Source of the DNA: Mycosarcoma maydis
Taxonomy: Eukaryota > Basidiomycota > Ustilaginomycetes > Ustilaginales
Direction of reading: 5' to 3'
Assembly: GCF_000328475.2 (NCBI RefSeq)
Contig: NC_026499.1
Location: 124,001-188,000, forward strand
Length of the DNA stretch: 64,000 bases
Shown: positions 39,495-53,208 of the stretch, piece after piece
Layout of the letters: every line of letters starts with the position of its first letter
How positions within the stretch are numbered: position 1 is the stretch's first letter
Program-made: the position numbers and the translations under genes
Notes under the pieces: model-generated
The model's input: only the letters and a program-made list of their open reading frames with translations
Databases searched by the model: none
What the model was told of the DNA's origin: nothing

Positions 39495-41075
39495 TCAAGC
39501 GCCAGCTTCGGCGACTAGCTGTTTTGCTGCAGCCGATCTTCTGAACACTACCTGCTGCAGTCTTTTGAGAAGGCGGATCATCAACAGTGGATCGCCACGC
39601 CCCGTGATCCGCTTAAATGCATAGAGAAAGAAGCTCGAGACGAGCACAAGGCTGATTACATCGAGCGCCAGCCTTGCGCTGAGGTTGGCCAACGCTACAA
39701 GGATGCGAACGGGTGAGGTCAACAGGTTGAAAGCGGCATTGCTGCGCTTGCCCGCGCCGCCACCTTGAGCGAGGAAGCTGGGCGCTAGTGCTTCGGTTCG
39801 TGGACCACGTGCCACTGCATCCAGACCGATGAGTTGCCTCACATCGTCAAAAATGTTCATGATGGCATTGTAGAGGTATGTGCTGCTCCATTGACCCGAC
39901 CCTGGACGCGAACGTCGAGCATCGTCAGCCCCTCCGGCCGAGGAGCGATTTTCGACGCGGTTGAGACGTTCATGAAGAGCTGCGAGCGATGCTTGGATGG
40001 ACTGCAGCGCGGTCTCCATCTCGGCACGCGGTTGACCTCGAGTGATGCCTGCGTTGGAGGGTGGGCGCGGTGGATAGACAGGCACAGGACCGGTTCTTGT
40101 GCCAACCGAACGGCCGCCGACCGAAGAAGCAGCGTACGTGCTGCGCTGATAGTGACCCGCTTCACCTTGGCGAGGATGGCTGGATGCAGCCACAGTAGCT
40201 GCTGTGGATTGGGGTGCGTACTGAGAACGTGAGTAACTGCCTTGGAGCGAAGGCGGCCCCCTTGAGTATTGAGCTGATGTCGAGACATGTGAGCGCGGAG
40301 GTGGGCCTCTGCCGTAGCCTTCGGTAGTTGAGATGGATCCAGCTCGTGGCTGGGGTCGGTATGACTGCACAGACGGAGGAGCACACGAGTCAGGATGGCG
40401 AGGCGCGCCTCGGAAAGGACCTGGCTGGGAGCCGAGACGATCATCGTCGGAAGAGTCGTGTTCGGAATCGGATGAGATGGGCGTCCTTTCCGGAGAAATG
40501 ATCGAAGTGGCACCGCCGCCACCACGAGTAGCAGCCGTACTTGTGCCAGTGACGGAGGGAGGGTGCGGAGCAAGGTGGTGGGGCAAAGGCGGTTGCGTGG
40601 CGCGAGGGAGAGCCGAGGTATGTGGATGAAGACCTGTGGGATCGAGTCGCTGCTGATCGTCAGGATCTGAGTCGGTGATCGACTCTTCGTCCGAGTCGAC
40701 CTGGGCTAGCGAACCGTCCATGACGCGCTGTGCCACTTGGCCCGAGAAGTTTTCGAGCTCTTGGATGAGCGCTGCTGCTTGAGGACGATCGCTGAACCGA
40801 CGCAGGATCCTGAGCATGGATTCGACGTACATCTGCTTTGCATCTCTCGGAGGCAACCCGCTGACCTTTGACCATGCGTCCCACTTTGCGCGGCCGAGCA
40901 TGTCAAGCATACCGGGACGCCTTGATGAGACATCGCCTTCAGTGGCTTGCTTGTAGAGACTGTAGAGCGCAAGCTTTTCCTCGTAAGAAGTCTGAATGGG
41001 ACCAGACTTTGGCAGCGATTGAACCATGTCGACTGTCTTGACAAACAGCGCATCGATGACGTCTGCGCTGCTCAT
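39495..41075 (-). CDS. Membrane-anchored acyl-CoA-binding protein, ACBD5/Atg37-like
   Basis: Single exon, 526 aa, ATG at 41075. An acyl-CoA-binding domain occupies about residues 4-105: VDMVQSLPKSGPIQTSYEEK, LYSLYKQATEGDV, RRPGMLDMLGRAKWDAWSKV, DAKQMYVESMLRIL, which carry the Tyr, Lys and Trp positions that contact acyl-CoA in ACBP. A long Ser/Pro/Arg-rich disordered region follows, then a predicted coiled coil (METALQSIQASLAALHERLN) and one C-terminal membrane span (LALDVISLVLVSSFFLYAF, about 470-490). ACB domain, coiled coil and tail anchor is the layout of human ACBD5 and Komagataella Atg37, peroxisomal membrane proteins in lipid handling and pexophagy. It is transcribed divergently from PEX3, which supports a peroxisomal role. 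Confidence 0.85.
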   Translation of the reverse strand: MSSADVIDALFVKTVDMVQSLPKSGPIQTSYEEKLALYSLYKQATEGDVSSRRPGMLDMLGRAKWDAWSKVSGLPPRDAKQMYVESMLRILRRFSDRPQAAALIQELENFSGQVAQRVMDGSLAQVDSDEESITDSDPDDQQRLDPTGLHPHTSALPRATQPPLPHHLAPHPPSVTGTSTAATRGGGGATSIISPERTPISSDSEHDSSDDDRLGSQPGPFRGAPRHPDSCAPPSVQSYRPQPRAGSISTTEGYGRGPPPRSHVSTSAQYSRGPPSLQGSYSRSQYAPQSTAATVAASSHPRQGEAGHYQRSTYAASSVGGRSVGTRTGPVPVYPPRPPSNAGITRGQPRAEMETALQSIQASLAALHERLNRVENRSSAGGADDARRSRPGSGQWSSTYLYNAIMNIFDDVRQLIGLDAVARGPRTEALAPSFLAQGGGAGKRSNAAFNLLTSPVRILVALANLSARLALDVISLVLVSSFFLYAFKRITGRGDPLLMIRLLKRLQQVVFRRSAAAKQLVAEAGA

Positions 41076-41914
41076 GACGGCGAAAACTGGCAGCGCCAGG
41101 AGAAGTGTCTACAGGCGTGAAAGTGGACAAGGCGAGAGAAAGCGGTCTGCGCGTCGGCACCCCAAACACCTGCTCTAATGGAAGGGTGAATAGATGCGAG
41201 ACAGTAGGACAAGATCGAGAAGGGAGAGAAGAAGAGCGGTAGGGTCGAAGTGATTCAACGATGCGACGACCAATGACCAATGATGAGTAACAGCGCGGCC
41301 AACTCCACACACGGATCGTGAGTAAGTCGACAACTTATTTAGCCCACTGGTGCACCTGTGACCTGTTCACGATTCACGATTGTGCTTCTTTGGCGCTGCG
41401 TCTGGCGAGACGCGTCCACGGTCGAAACGAGGGTGTGATACGCTTTCAACCGCTGTCGGCGAACCACGCATAAGAACCGTGAATCGTAAATCACTCACCT
41501 ATCACGAATCACGAATCGTGAATCACGAAAATCGTTAATATCTGAATCACGAATGTTAATCGTGAATGTAGCCGGTTAACCGACTCGGTTCCCGTTTGAC
41601 TGCCGTACGAAACAGATGTGGAGCAGCATCCGTGATTCGTGAATCGTGATTCGTGATTCACAATTCATGATTTGTCCAGCTCAGCGGTGGCAGCCTGGAA
41701 TTCCTCCGTCCGACTCGACTCATTCACGATTTCGGCTTCTTCCATTCCAGATGAGCTTGGCGAGTGCGACTCATTTCCTGTTCACCACTGCCTCTCTATC
41801 CATCATCATCATCATCATCATCGTCATCACCATCAGCCAGGCAGTACATTCTTGAATCGCCTTGCAACTGCGACGCTCATCAACGGCGCTCCATCTTGGC
41901 CCCTTGTCACAACT
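41076..41914. promoter_or_regulatory. Shared divergent promoter region of the Atg37-like gene and PEX3
   Basis: An 839-bp region between two divergent peroxisomal genes. It contains heptamer clusters at about 41365-41380, 41485-41565 and 41630-41668, and a (CAT)n microsatellite at about 41801-41830 in the probable PEX3 leader. No coding sequence seen. Confidence 0.6.
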
Positions 41915-43761
41915 ATGACGAGCTGGTGGAGAAAGACGTCCCGCTACCTGTCGTCCCATTCCAACCTTTTCATCATCACAGGGGGTCTTGTTGGCGGCGC
42001 TTATCTAGTATCCAAATACGCCATCTCCAAGTTCCAGCAAATCCAGGAAAAGCTCACCAATGACAAGAATGCAAAGGAGAAGTGAGTCCGCCGTGCTTCT
42101 ATACAATCCCAAAGCTGTCCGTTTACTAACACCCACATCCCTTTATCGTCTCATCCTCGCTCTCTCGCAGTCTACGTCGAAGATTCGCACAGAATCAAGA
42201 AGATTGCACCTTCACCGTTCTCGCACTACTTCCGACTCTAGGTGATCAACTATTCACCAAGCACAATGTCGAGCAGCTCACCGAAAGCCTGCGCGTCCAG
42301 GCGACACCTCCAGTAGCCCTTCCTCCCACAGAACCGTCCATCCACGTTACGCCCGGCGAAACCCATTCTCCAGTCTCCCTGCCCACCGATGTGGCTCCTG
42401 CAGCTGCGCAAGACTTGCATCAAGAAGCATCTACTCCTGTCGCTGCCTCTACGCCAGAAAAACAGATGCTTTCCGACGTCTCAAGCAAGCCAGATTCCAC
42501 ATCTCCTCAGCTCAACCCCCTAGCAAAGTCCTTTGTACCAGGAAAAGTGGACACATCCGAACCGCAGACCACCGCTTTTGCCGTCGACGCCGCTGATACT
42601 TCATCGCAGGCAGACGTTCAACCTAGCCTGTCAGAGGAAGTGATTGCCAATGGCACTACAGGTCCCGACAGTCCGATAACACAAAATGCTGAAGTCCCTC
42701 CGTCACTAGCATCGCACGCCGCTGCAAAGATCGATGTCGAAAAGAGCTCTCTGGAATCAGCGAACCATGAATCCTCGCACATGGATGCTCAAGGGCAACC
42801 CAACAAACCCCCCGCCGACAGGCAAGTCAAGCTCAAGCTCTGGAACAATCTCAAATTGACCGCCTTCACTCGAACCATCACATCGCTCTACTGCGTCGTT
42901 CTTTTGACGCTTCAAACCCACATCCAGCTCAACCTTATCGGCAGATATGCCTACCTCGCTTCTGTGGAAGCCTTGGCCCGCGAGGCCGATGACGTCTATC
43001 CCGATACTTCAGCCCAATCCTCCCACGGCCTCGACCACGACACCGAGCGCCTCTACCTCACCTTCAGCTGGTGGTTCCTTCATCACGGCTGGGACCGTCT
43101 CTCTGACCGTGTATCGTCCGCCATCGAGAGATCCTTTTCGCCAGTCTCAGTCAAAGCACAGCTCTCTATGGCCGATCTTAGGGCTCTTCTCAACGATGCT
43201 CGCTATCTGATTGAACATGACAGCCTCAGCCCTTCCCAGTCCGTTGGGCAGCCAACGCGGAAACGCGCCAACTTTATGGATATCCTCTTTCCCAACTCTA
43301 TTGACCAAGAGGTCGACATCCTCGTTGGCGCAGGTGCGCTTGACGCTAATGACGCTCATTACGCTCTTGCTACCAACCACAAGTTGCGTGCCCTCCTTGA
43401 CGAGACCAAGGACATCATTGAATCTCCAGATTTTGGCTCCGTCCTCGCTCTTTGCACTGACCGCGTCTTCGAGACCTTCTTCAACAGTCTGAATCCTACC
43501 TTTGACATCCCATCTACGGGCAAGCTCAATTCTACCATCCACGTTCAACCTCTTTCTGCATTCGAGTCCCGCTTCCAGGAGATCACCGAAGAGATGCAAC
43601 ACGGCAAACGTGTTCGTTTAGCTTCCCTGTTTCCACTCGTCTCGCGACAAAGCCAGATGGCCATCCGTGGTGTGCCCAACGAATATATCGAGGCTCTCGC
43701 CGACTCCAAGGAGCTCCGCGCTTTCTCTGCCGTGCTCTATGCTGCCTGGTCTTCTTTGTAA
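41915..43761 (+). CDS. PEX3: Peroxisomal biogenesis factor 3
   Basis: Two exons: 41915-42081 and 42171-43761; intron 42082-42170 (89 nt, GTGAGT donor, perfect TACTAAC branch at 42124-42130, CTCGCAG acceptor, phase 2). Product 585 aa. An N-terminal membrane span (LFIITGGLVGGAYLVSKYAI) is preceded by basic residues (WWRKTSRYL), the peroxisomal membrane targeting part. The splice joins KEK-side residues to LRRRFAQNQEDCTFTVLALL, the most conserved Pex3 segment, which confirms the intron. An Ala/Ser/Pro-rich insertion of about 170 residues precedes the second conserved block (LTAFTRTITSLYCVVLLTLQ, HIQLNLIGRYAYLAS). The soluble domain binds the import receptor Pex19 for insertion of peroxisomal membrane proteins; Pex3 also docks inheritance and pexophagy factors. 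Converges with RVB1. Confidence 0.96.
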
Positions 43762-43933
43762 AGTAGGGTCCAACGTCTACGTGATCTGTTAGTGAACCCA
43801 ACTTTTCACTCGCTCATGTAATTTGCAGCTCATTCATGATTTGCACCACCCAGTCCTGTCGTGAGCGACCAGATGTTTCGCAATTATGTTTGTACAAGTA
43901 CAGCTTGAGCGAATCTTTTCGAACGTCGCAAGT

Positions 43934-46904
<2,971 letters not shown>

Positions 46905-47105
46905 TACTGCATAGGGCTGATAGCGAGATGCCAAGGGGAGACTCATGATTCACGCGGTTCGCTAGACGAACGTGGGAGTACGCCTTTGGCTGTATACTCG
47001 TTCAAAGCGGTAGAACCTGGAAGAGAAGAGACTCGCGCATCTGACCAGTCGTGGCCACGGCTAGACACGAGTCAGCTGTAAGAGAAGCTGATCTATGAGT
47101 TTGGC
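46905..47105 (-). repeat. Decayed solo-LTR relic of the local copia family
   Basis: The segment aligns by eye with the reverse complement of the LTR at 50.2-50.4 kb and with the relic at 57.5-57.7 kb: TAGCGAGA, then GTGGGA, then TTGGCTGTA.ACT, then AAGCGGTAGAACCTG, then CGCATCTGACCAGTCGTGG, then AGTCAGCTGTAAGAG. Identity is clearly lower than between the intact LTRs, so the insertion is older. The ends are not defined. Confidence 0.75.
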
Positions 47106-48723
47106 CGACCCAAAACATAGCGGTGATTGCCCGAGTTACATAAAGTGACAAGGTGCTGTATGGGTAACTCAGCTCGTTTCTCGGTAGAGCACGAGGTCCC
47201 GAACGACGTCTAGAACAGAAGGCCGTGTTACCAGGCTATGTTGTCTGAGGTGAAACTTGTGAGAGTGTGTGAATGGAGAAGGGGTGGGACCACCAGGCAA
47301 ACCCTAGGGGCTCGCTTGCCTAAGAAGATGGTTGTAGTAGATGGAAAAGTAGTTGTGAATGGAAAAGGGGGAGGGTGGGGGATTCATGATTGTGGTTAGT
47401 TATGTGGTCGGTTTCCCGTGCGTTGGAAACTCAAACTTGGGCTCTGCGCTCGTTTAGAATCACGGATCGATTTGAAGGTTGTGAGGCGCTGTGTTCTGTC
47501 CAGGTGGCCAACTTTGTAAAGAAACTATTTGTGATTCTCGATTCAAGCTGCCTTTTTGGGATGGCAAGGTTCCGGCAAAAAGTTTGCCTGAGCCAACACC
47601 AGGTCAGCGAATATTTCCCACAATTGGTTCTGTACCTCGAAGTCGCCACAGAGAAGGCGTGGCACATCGCCCATACTGCTGTTCCAAGTGCGGGGCGCCT
47701 GAGCGCAGAGGCCGCAGGAGGGAGGGCTCGGCAGTGGCGGGCAGTATGGCCGACACGACAACATTTGTCGCATTGCTGGGGGCGGTGTATAGACGCTCAG
47801 AAGTCATCAACCAAGAGCTTCCTATGGTCAAACATGAAAGTTGAGAGTCGTACAATGCAGAAAGTCTTTATTGGCCTCCTTGGATTCGGTCTAGACAATC
47901 ACGAATCAAGCTTGCGTGGCGGCGTGAGGCGAGCGTTGAAAAGTTGAGCAGCCATCTCGTGTCGACAACTTTGAACTTGTTGCACTCGTGACTCTTCCAG
48001 GGTGCGTGCGACCTCTTGAGCGTAGGCGGTGGCAGACTCGTGACTCATGACTCTTACTTTGCGGGTGTGGGATCCCGTGGACAACGACGGACAGCTTGGT
48101 CATTAGGCCCGGACGCTTTAGCTTGGGAAAAGCAGTCGTGAGTTTCAATCGACCCATGCTTCGTACAGGTGCAAAGGGGCATCAGCGTTGTCGCTGGAGC
48201 CCACGACGACCACCACGTCTTTGCTGGTGAATCGGAGCACGAGAAGGATTTCGATACCAGTCGCATTCACGATTTCTGACTCACGCAGCCAGAGCAACGA
48301 CTTCATGGAGCCGTTGCGTGGAGCGGGTCACGATGTCGCTGTTTGCTGAAAAGGCTTGCCATCCAACGTCCAAGGACAACACGGTGCTAGCGCTCTGGTG
48401 GCGTGATCGCTGCGGGTTGTATCGGAGGACTTGCGGCATCGAGCGTGATGCCTGCTTGGGCGATTTGAGCGTAGGCGGGACCTTTCATGTTTCGGTTTTG
48501 AGGATGGTGTCGAGTGGATGTTGGCTTTGATCTGCCTCACCTCGTGGGGTAGGTCGTCTAATCACGATTCACGATTCTCTGTCCCAGTCGTGAGTTCGCG
48601 CTCGCGGGCGAAGGGCATCTTCACGAATCGTGAATGATGCCGTCAAGCATTCGTATTCACGATTCATGATTCATGATTTCAGCGGTAACCGATTCATGAT
48701 TTTGTGCACGTTTTCCTGTCAAT
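47106..48723. other. Gene-poor DNA with coding-like relics
   Basis: No intact gene. Holds a decayed CCHC zinc-knuckle fragment on the minus strand (47731-47772) and a minus-strand stretch at 48145-48500 that reads like spliced protein sequence. Heptamers at about 48560-48580 and 48655-48690. Confidence 0.45.
47600..47790 (-). pseudogene. Decayed CCHC zinc-knuckle fragment (retroelement gag-like)
   Basis: On the minus strand 47731-47772 encodes CDKCCRVGHTARHC, which fits CX2CX4HX4C exactly. Directly downstream PSCGLCA in a second frame and GAPHLEQQYGRC in a third would form a second knuckle interrupted by small indels. Paired knuckles are usual in gag-like proteins of LINE and some LTR elements. 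No reverse transcriptase is found next to it, so it is a fragment. Confidence 0.5.
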
Positions 48724-48921
48724 CACGTCGTGAAAAAAGTAAAAAGTCGACCTGGGAACCACCCTGGCAACCACCTGGAGTGGCTCCCCTGAAGAGCCAC
48801 TTGAGCAAGGACCCCCGAACTTGCTCCCGATCTAGGGCTCCCCCTCCAGGGTGGCTGCTCCTTGGAAGCCACCCTGGGTGGTTGCTGATGGGGGTGGTTC
48901 CGATGAGCAACCACCCCCATC
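48724..48921. repeat. GGTGGTTCC inverted-repeat element, copy A
   Basis: Begins CACGTCGTGAAAAAAGTAA then AAAGTCGACCTGGGAACCACC, and carries several AACCACC / GGTGGTT subrepeats in both orientations, ending GGGGGTGGTTCC...AACCACCCCC. Its first 40 bp match the element at 58109. It could fold into a long hairpin. Confidence 0.7.
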
Positions 48922-50034
48922 AATCATGAATCAACCGGTCCCAGTATACAGCTCAATATGTCACAGTTGCTGTCAATGCAATATAATCAATTGATCCAAG
49001 CCAACGAGCGAGCGAGCTAGTGAGATGGACGAGTGAGTAAAGGGCCAGCAGCCAAACGAGCGAGCGAGACCAAAAAGTGAGAGAGACCAGCAAGTGAGAA
49101 CGACGAGTGAAAGAGACCAATGAGTGAGCAATACCAGCGAGATGAAAGGGGCGGGTTAGCAGGGTTACAATCGTGAATCGTGAATGATGCGTGGACAGGC
49201 TAGCGACAAGGAATAGGATGATGTTTACCAACTCATGACTAGGTAATTAACGAAGGGGTTTTGTGGCCATCGGCGGAGAGTGACTTGCGAGATATGAGAG
49301 GAGGGCATCTGCTCGCCAACGCTGGTTTATCAATCGAATGCAGACTCGGAGCCATCGTTGTCGGATGAGAAGACCGACGCATGGCGAGAACCTGCTGAGG
49401 CCGAGGAGGACAAGGTGGAGCGTATCTGAGCAGGTCAAGGCAATCACGAATCAGCGGAGCTTTGCTGAAATGAGTCAGAGAAGCATGTCGAGCTGCTGCG
49501 TGGTAGGATGGCGATGGTGAGATGAGACGGAGAGGTTAGAAGCCAATGCAACGAAAGAGGTCGTGACACACACGACAGTCGACCAGCAGCTGGAGTCACA
49601 CTTTGGGATTCGCGAGCAGACTCACGAATCGTGAATCGTGAATCGTGAATCGTGAATAGCAAGATACAAGGGCTGGGCAGTCTGTGAGTCACCGAGTATC
49701 AAAGTCGAAAAAACTCTGGAGTTCGAGACAGTCACGAGTCCATGCTGGTGCGCGATTAAATACGATGGAAGAGATCTGTCGCGGGCCTCCAGGAGAGCCG
49801 TGTGCTGAGTTGTCAAGATATGAAAGCTGAGTCGATTTGGTGTGAGAGCGGTGGCGATCATGTGTACGAAGACGAAGACGGTGATGAGACAAGAAGGAGA
49901 GCGAAACGGATCCAGGACTGAGCTCGATCAAAGGATGGCGAGGAAATGCTTCCGCCGCTGTGGAAATGGTAGAGCGAACAGGTGGAGAAGCGATCAATCC
50001 AACAGTATCACAGTTGCTCTCCTCATCCGAGTGC
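48922..50034. other. Gene-poor DNA upstream of the copia element
   Basis: Contains degenerate GAGCGAGC/GTGAGAGAGACCA purine-rich repeats at about 49005-49135 and a heptamer array at 49621-49660. No gene supported. Confidence 0.5.
49621..49660. repeat. (GTGAATC)n heptamer array
   Basis: CACGAATC followed by four tandem GTGAATC units. Confidence 0.85.
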
Positions 50035-50716
50035 TATTCAATATTCGCGGTGAATCCTTAGCGGGCGCTGGATGATCGAAGTCTCCCTTTCCTTAGAGAG
50101 GCGAGTTGGGACTGAGTAGGGTCGAGAATGGTTTGGGATGTATTTGGATAGTGTGAATTGGACAAGAGACTAACTACAAAGTGTGAGCGTTCCCTCTGTA
50201 TTTATGTACATGAGTTGACTGGAGTATCCTACATGAGCTTCTCCCTATACGTCAGCTCCTCATACAACTGACTAGCTGTGGCCACAACTGGCCAGATGCG
50301 TGAGTCTGTTCTCTTTCAGCTTCCACCACGTGGTGCGAGTCGTGAGTCTGTAGCCAACGGCATATTCCCACAGTCGTCCAGCGACTTGTGTGAATCTACT
50401 CTGGGCTTCTCGCTACCAGCGCTATGTTGTGAAGCGGGGAAACTCTGGCGAGTTACTATACTTGCGCGCGTACCGCGGTCGTACTGCGGGTGCATTGAGC
50501 GCGTGTCGCGCGCGTATGGCGCGCGTACTGCGAGTGTATCGCACGCGTACCGCGGACGTACTGCGGGTGCATTGAGCGCGTGTCGCGCGCGTATGGCGCG
50601 CGTACTGAGACACCTACTCGTTCCCGTCCGGTCACTCGTGTATACCGGTTAGGTTACTGCAAGGGTTGCATGATTGTGGGCGATCAGACTAAACGCCAAT
50701 CGTAGATATTCTAACA
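50035..50716 (-). repeat. 3' LTR of the copia element
   Basis: About 682 bp, near-identical to 55861-56537. It contains a GC-rich segment (50468-50613) made of two copies of a 77-bp unit rich in GCGCGCGTA. The inner edge is preceded, in element sense, by a purine-rich tract. Confidence 0.9.
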
Positions 50717-51355
50717 CTCCCACTCGAATGGTGTTTGAGTGCCCAAATCATGAATCGCAGAGACACTGACGCTCCCACTCGGTGGGGATCGCGCCATGTT
50801 GCTCTCTGTCTTGATGTGTGCGGCGTAAAACTTTCCGTCCAAGTTTGGAAGGTGTGTGCGCCGTGTCCTCTTACGGATCGAAGTGTAAGTGTCTGGGGCA
50901 TTTGAGGTGCGCTGCGGCTCTTTCCAGCGAATCTTTCCTCTAGGTGGGCCCTCGTTGAAGCTTCGTTCGGTGAGCTTTCGTTGACTACTTGACTGCTCCA
51001 TGGTCCTGGGAAACCTACGTGATGCTCGTGATTTGGGAACTTTCACAGCTCGTTTTTGGCGACGCGTGAGGTTTTGTTCCCTGAATACATCATGTATTCG
51101 TTCTCGTTATCCTCCAGTGGAGGGAGAATCAGGAAGTGTGCATGGTGACTTTTGTGGATACCACTGTGTCAGTTGGGTTTCCAGTCCTTTTGCAAGTCCT
51201 TGAACCTTGATGGGACCTTCTTTGGATGATCCAAACCCATCAGGTCGAAAGCTGCGGCCAACAGGCTTTCTGTTGTATCGATCTGCCTAGTTTTCGCACG
51301 CGTTCAGCGAGGGCGAATTGAAGGTTGTGAAAGGCAGATGTTTCCGTCATGGAGT
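50717..51355 (-). other. 3' untranslated internal part of the copia element
   Basis: Lies between the end of the pol frame and the 3' LTR. The first bases beside the LTR form the polypurine-like tract. The displaced C-terminal pol sequence described in the RT entry ends near 51388; nothing else is recognised. Confidence 0.6.
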
Positions 51356-53158
51356 TTATTGAGAGGATTTCTCGTTGGACCTGTCTTTCAAGGCCAATCT
51401 CCTTGCAGAACTTTTCGATCTGCTGATCGGTTGAGCGTCTTTGTGAGCGCATCCGCTCGTTGCTCCCCTGACTCGGTATATTCGATGTTGATAACACCGA
51501 CCGGCGGCCAATTCGCGTATCTTGTGGTAGATGATGTCGATGTGCTTTGTAGCCTTGTGAAGTACCGGGTTCTTGCATAGCTGGATCGCTGCCTGGTTGT
51601 CAATGTAGTGAGGTATTGCTTCTTTTCCTCGAAGTTGAAGGGAATGAAACAGGCTTCTGATCCACAACGCTTCTTTCGCGCCTTCCGCAGGCCGCGATAT
51701 ATTCAGCCATTTGTGTTGAGGTTGCGATGATAGGTTGTTGTTTGGATAGCCAGGCTGATTGGGGAACCGTTCATTAGGAAGATCATTCCTGTGACGCTTT
51801 TGCGAGGGGTGTTTGTTGTGTCGACCGGTATGACGATTCTTGTTTTTGGTGGTTAACTCTTGATTGGGAGAGTAAATCGCCTTCTGGTTTGCAAAATCAG
51901 CGTCCGTGAAGACCTCTAGGGTCAGATTCCTCCCACTCGCTAGTTTGGGGAACCGGAGGCGATAGTCCTGCGTAGTCTTGAGGTAACGGAGAAGGTGTTT
52001 TCCAGCAGAGAGTGCGTGGATCGTCGGTTGAGCTAAATAGCGGCTGAGAGCTTGTACCGCGTATGCCACATCTGGTCGAGTGTAGCAAGCCAGGTAGTTG
52101 ACAGAGCCTACGAGCTGTTGGAAGAGTTCCTTGTCCGCGACGGAGCAGTGCTCGGGGTTTTCGGGATGAGCAATGCCAGTGGCGGGTAATGGTGTGAAGG
52201 CGGGTTTCGCTTCGAGCATCTGGAAACGATCGAGGATCTTTTGGATGTAACCAGGTTGGCCTAGGGAAGTGGAATTGGTAGATTTCGACACGCTGACGTT
52301 GAGCACAGAAGATAAATCGCCCTGATCTGTGATTTTAAAATGAGTTTGGATTTCGGTGTGGAGCCAGGCGAGTTCCGATGCTTTTGGTGACGCAGCGACG
52401 AGGTCATCGACGTATAATGCAAGTAAGATCTGTCGTCCGGCCTTCTTGGAATGAAAGAGGCAGTGGTCTTCTTGCAGTTTCGTGAATCCGAGCTGTTCGA
52501 GTACCTTCGTAGCGAAGAGGTACCATTCGCGGCCGGCTTGCTTGAGACCGTAGATGGCTTTGTTCAGGAAGCAGACCTTCCCGGGTACTTCGTGACCGGG
52601 AGGCATCGTCATGTATACTTCTGCCGATAGGCGTCCGTTTAAGAAAGCAGTGACTGCGTCCCAATGAACAATCTTCCAGTCGAATGCCGCGGCGAGGCCG
52701 ATGAGGATGCGTAACGTGGTGGCCTTTACTACTGGAGAGAAGGTTTCGTCGTAGTCGTATCCGTATCGCTGTGTGAAGCCTCGTGCGACTAGTCGTGCCT
52801 TGTATTTGTCGAGAGATCCATCGGCCTTTTTCTTGATGGCGAATACCCATTTGCAGCTGACCACATTGGTGGCTTTGTTTTGTGGGTGGTCTACGAGGGT
52901 CCAAGTCTTGTTGGATTCATGACTTTTGAGTTCTGCCTGGATGGCACCTTCCCATAGGGGCCAGTCGGCGCGCATGCGAGCTTGTTTCAGGGTGGCCGGT
53001 GGCTTTGAAAGATTTGTTGTCACGTGCCGGGCGTAATCGCCAAGTCTGTGGGGCCTTGCCCTAAGGTTGTAACGTGACTCGTCACCCGTGCTCTCGTTTG
53101 CGTTGTTTTTGTCTCCCACTGTTCTTGTATCTCCCACTGTTGTTGTATCTCCTCCCAC
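51356..53158 (-). pseudogene. Copia pol: reverse transcriptase and RNase H (frame-disrupted)
   Basis: An open frame of about 600 codons without an ATG start, so it must be entered by fusion with the upstream frame. RT signatures: VVSCKWVFAIKKKADGSLDK, KARLVARGFTQ, DYDETFSPVVK, IYGLKQAGREWY, catalytic LYVDDLVAAS (at about 52399-52415). The RNase H start VFTDADFAN is present, but the following conserved core lies in other frames: VTGMIFLMNGSPIS, then LSKQQPIIATSTQMAEYIA around 51690-51720. The main frame resumes at EALWIRSLFHSLQLRGKEAI. Close to the end the conserved INIEYTESGEQRADALTK tail is again displaced by one frame. Several small indels therefore affect RNase H and the C-terminus; RT itself looks intact. 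Confidence 0.88.
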
Positions 53159-53208
53159 TGTTTGGTGAGGAGTCGGGAGAAGAGCGAGAGAGTCATCGGA
53201 CTCGTCAT

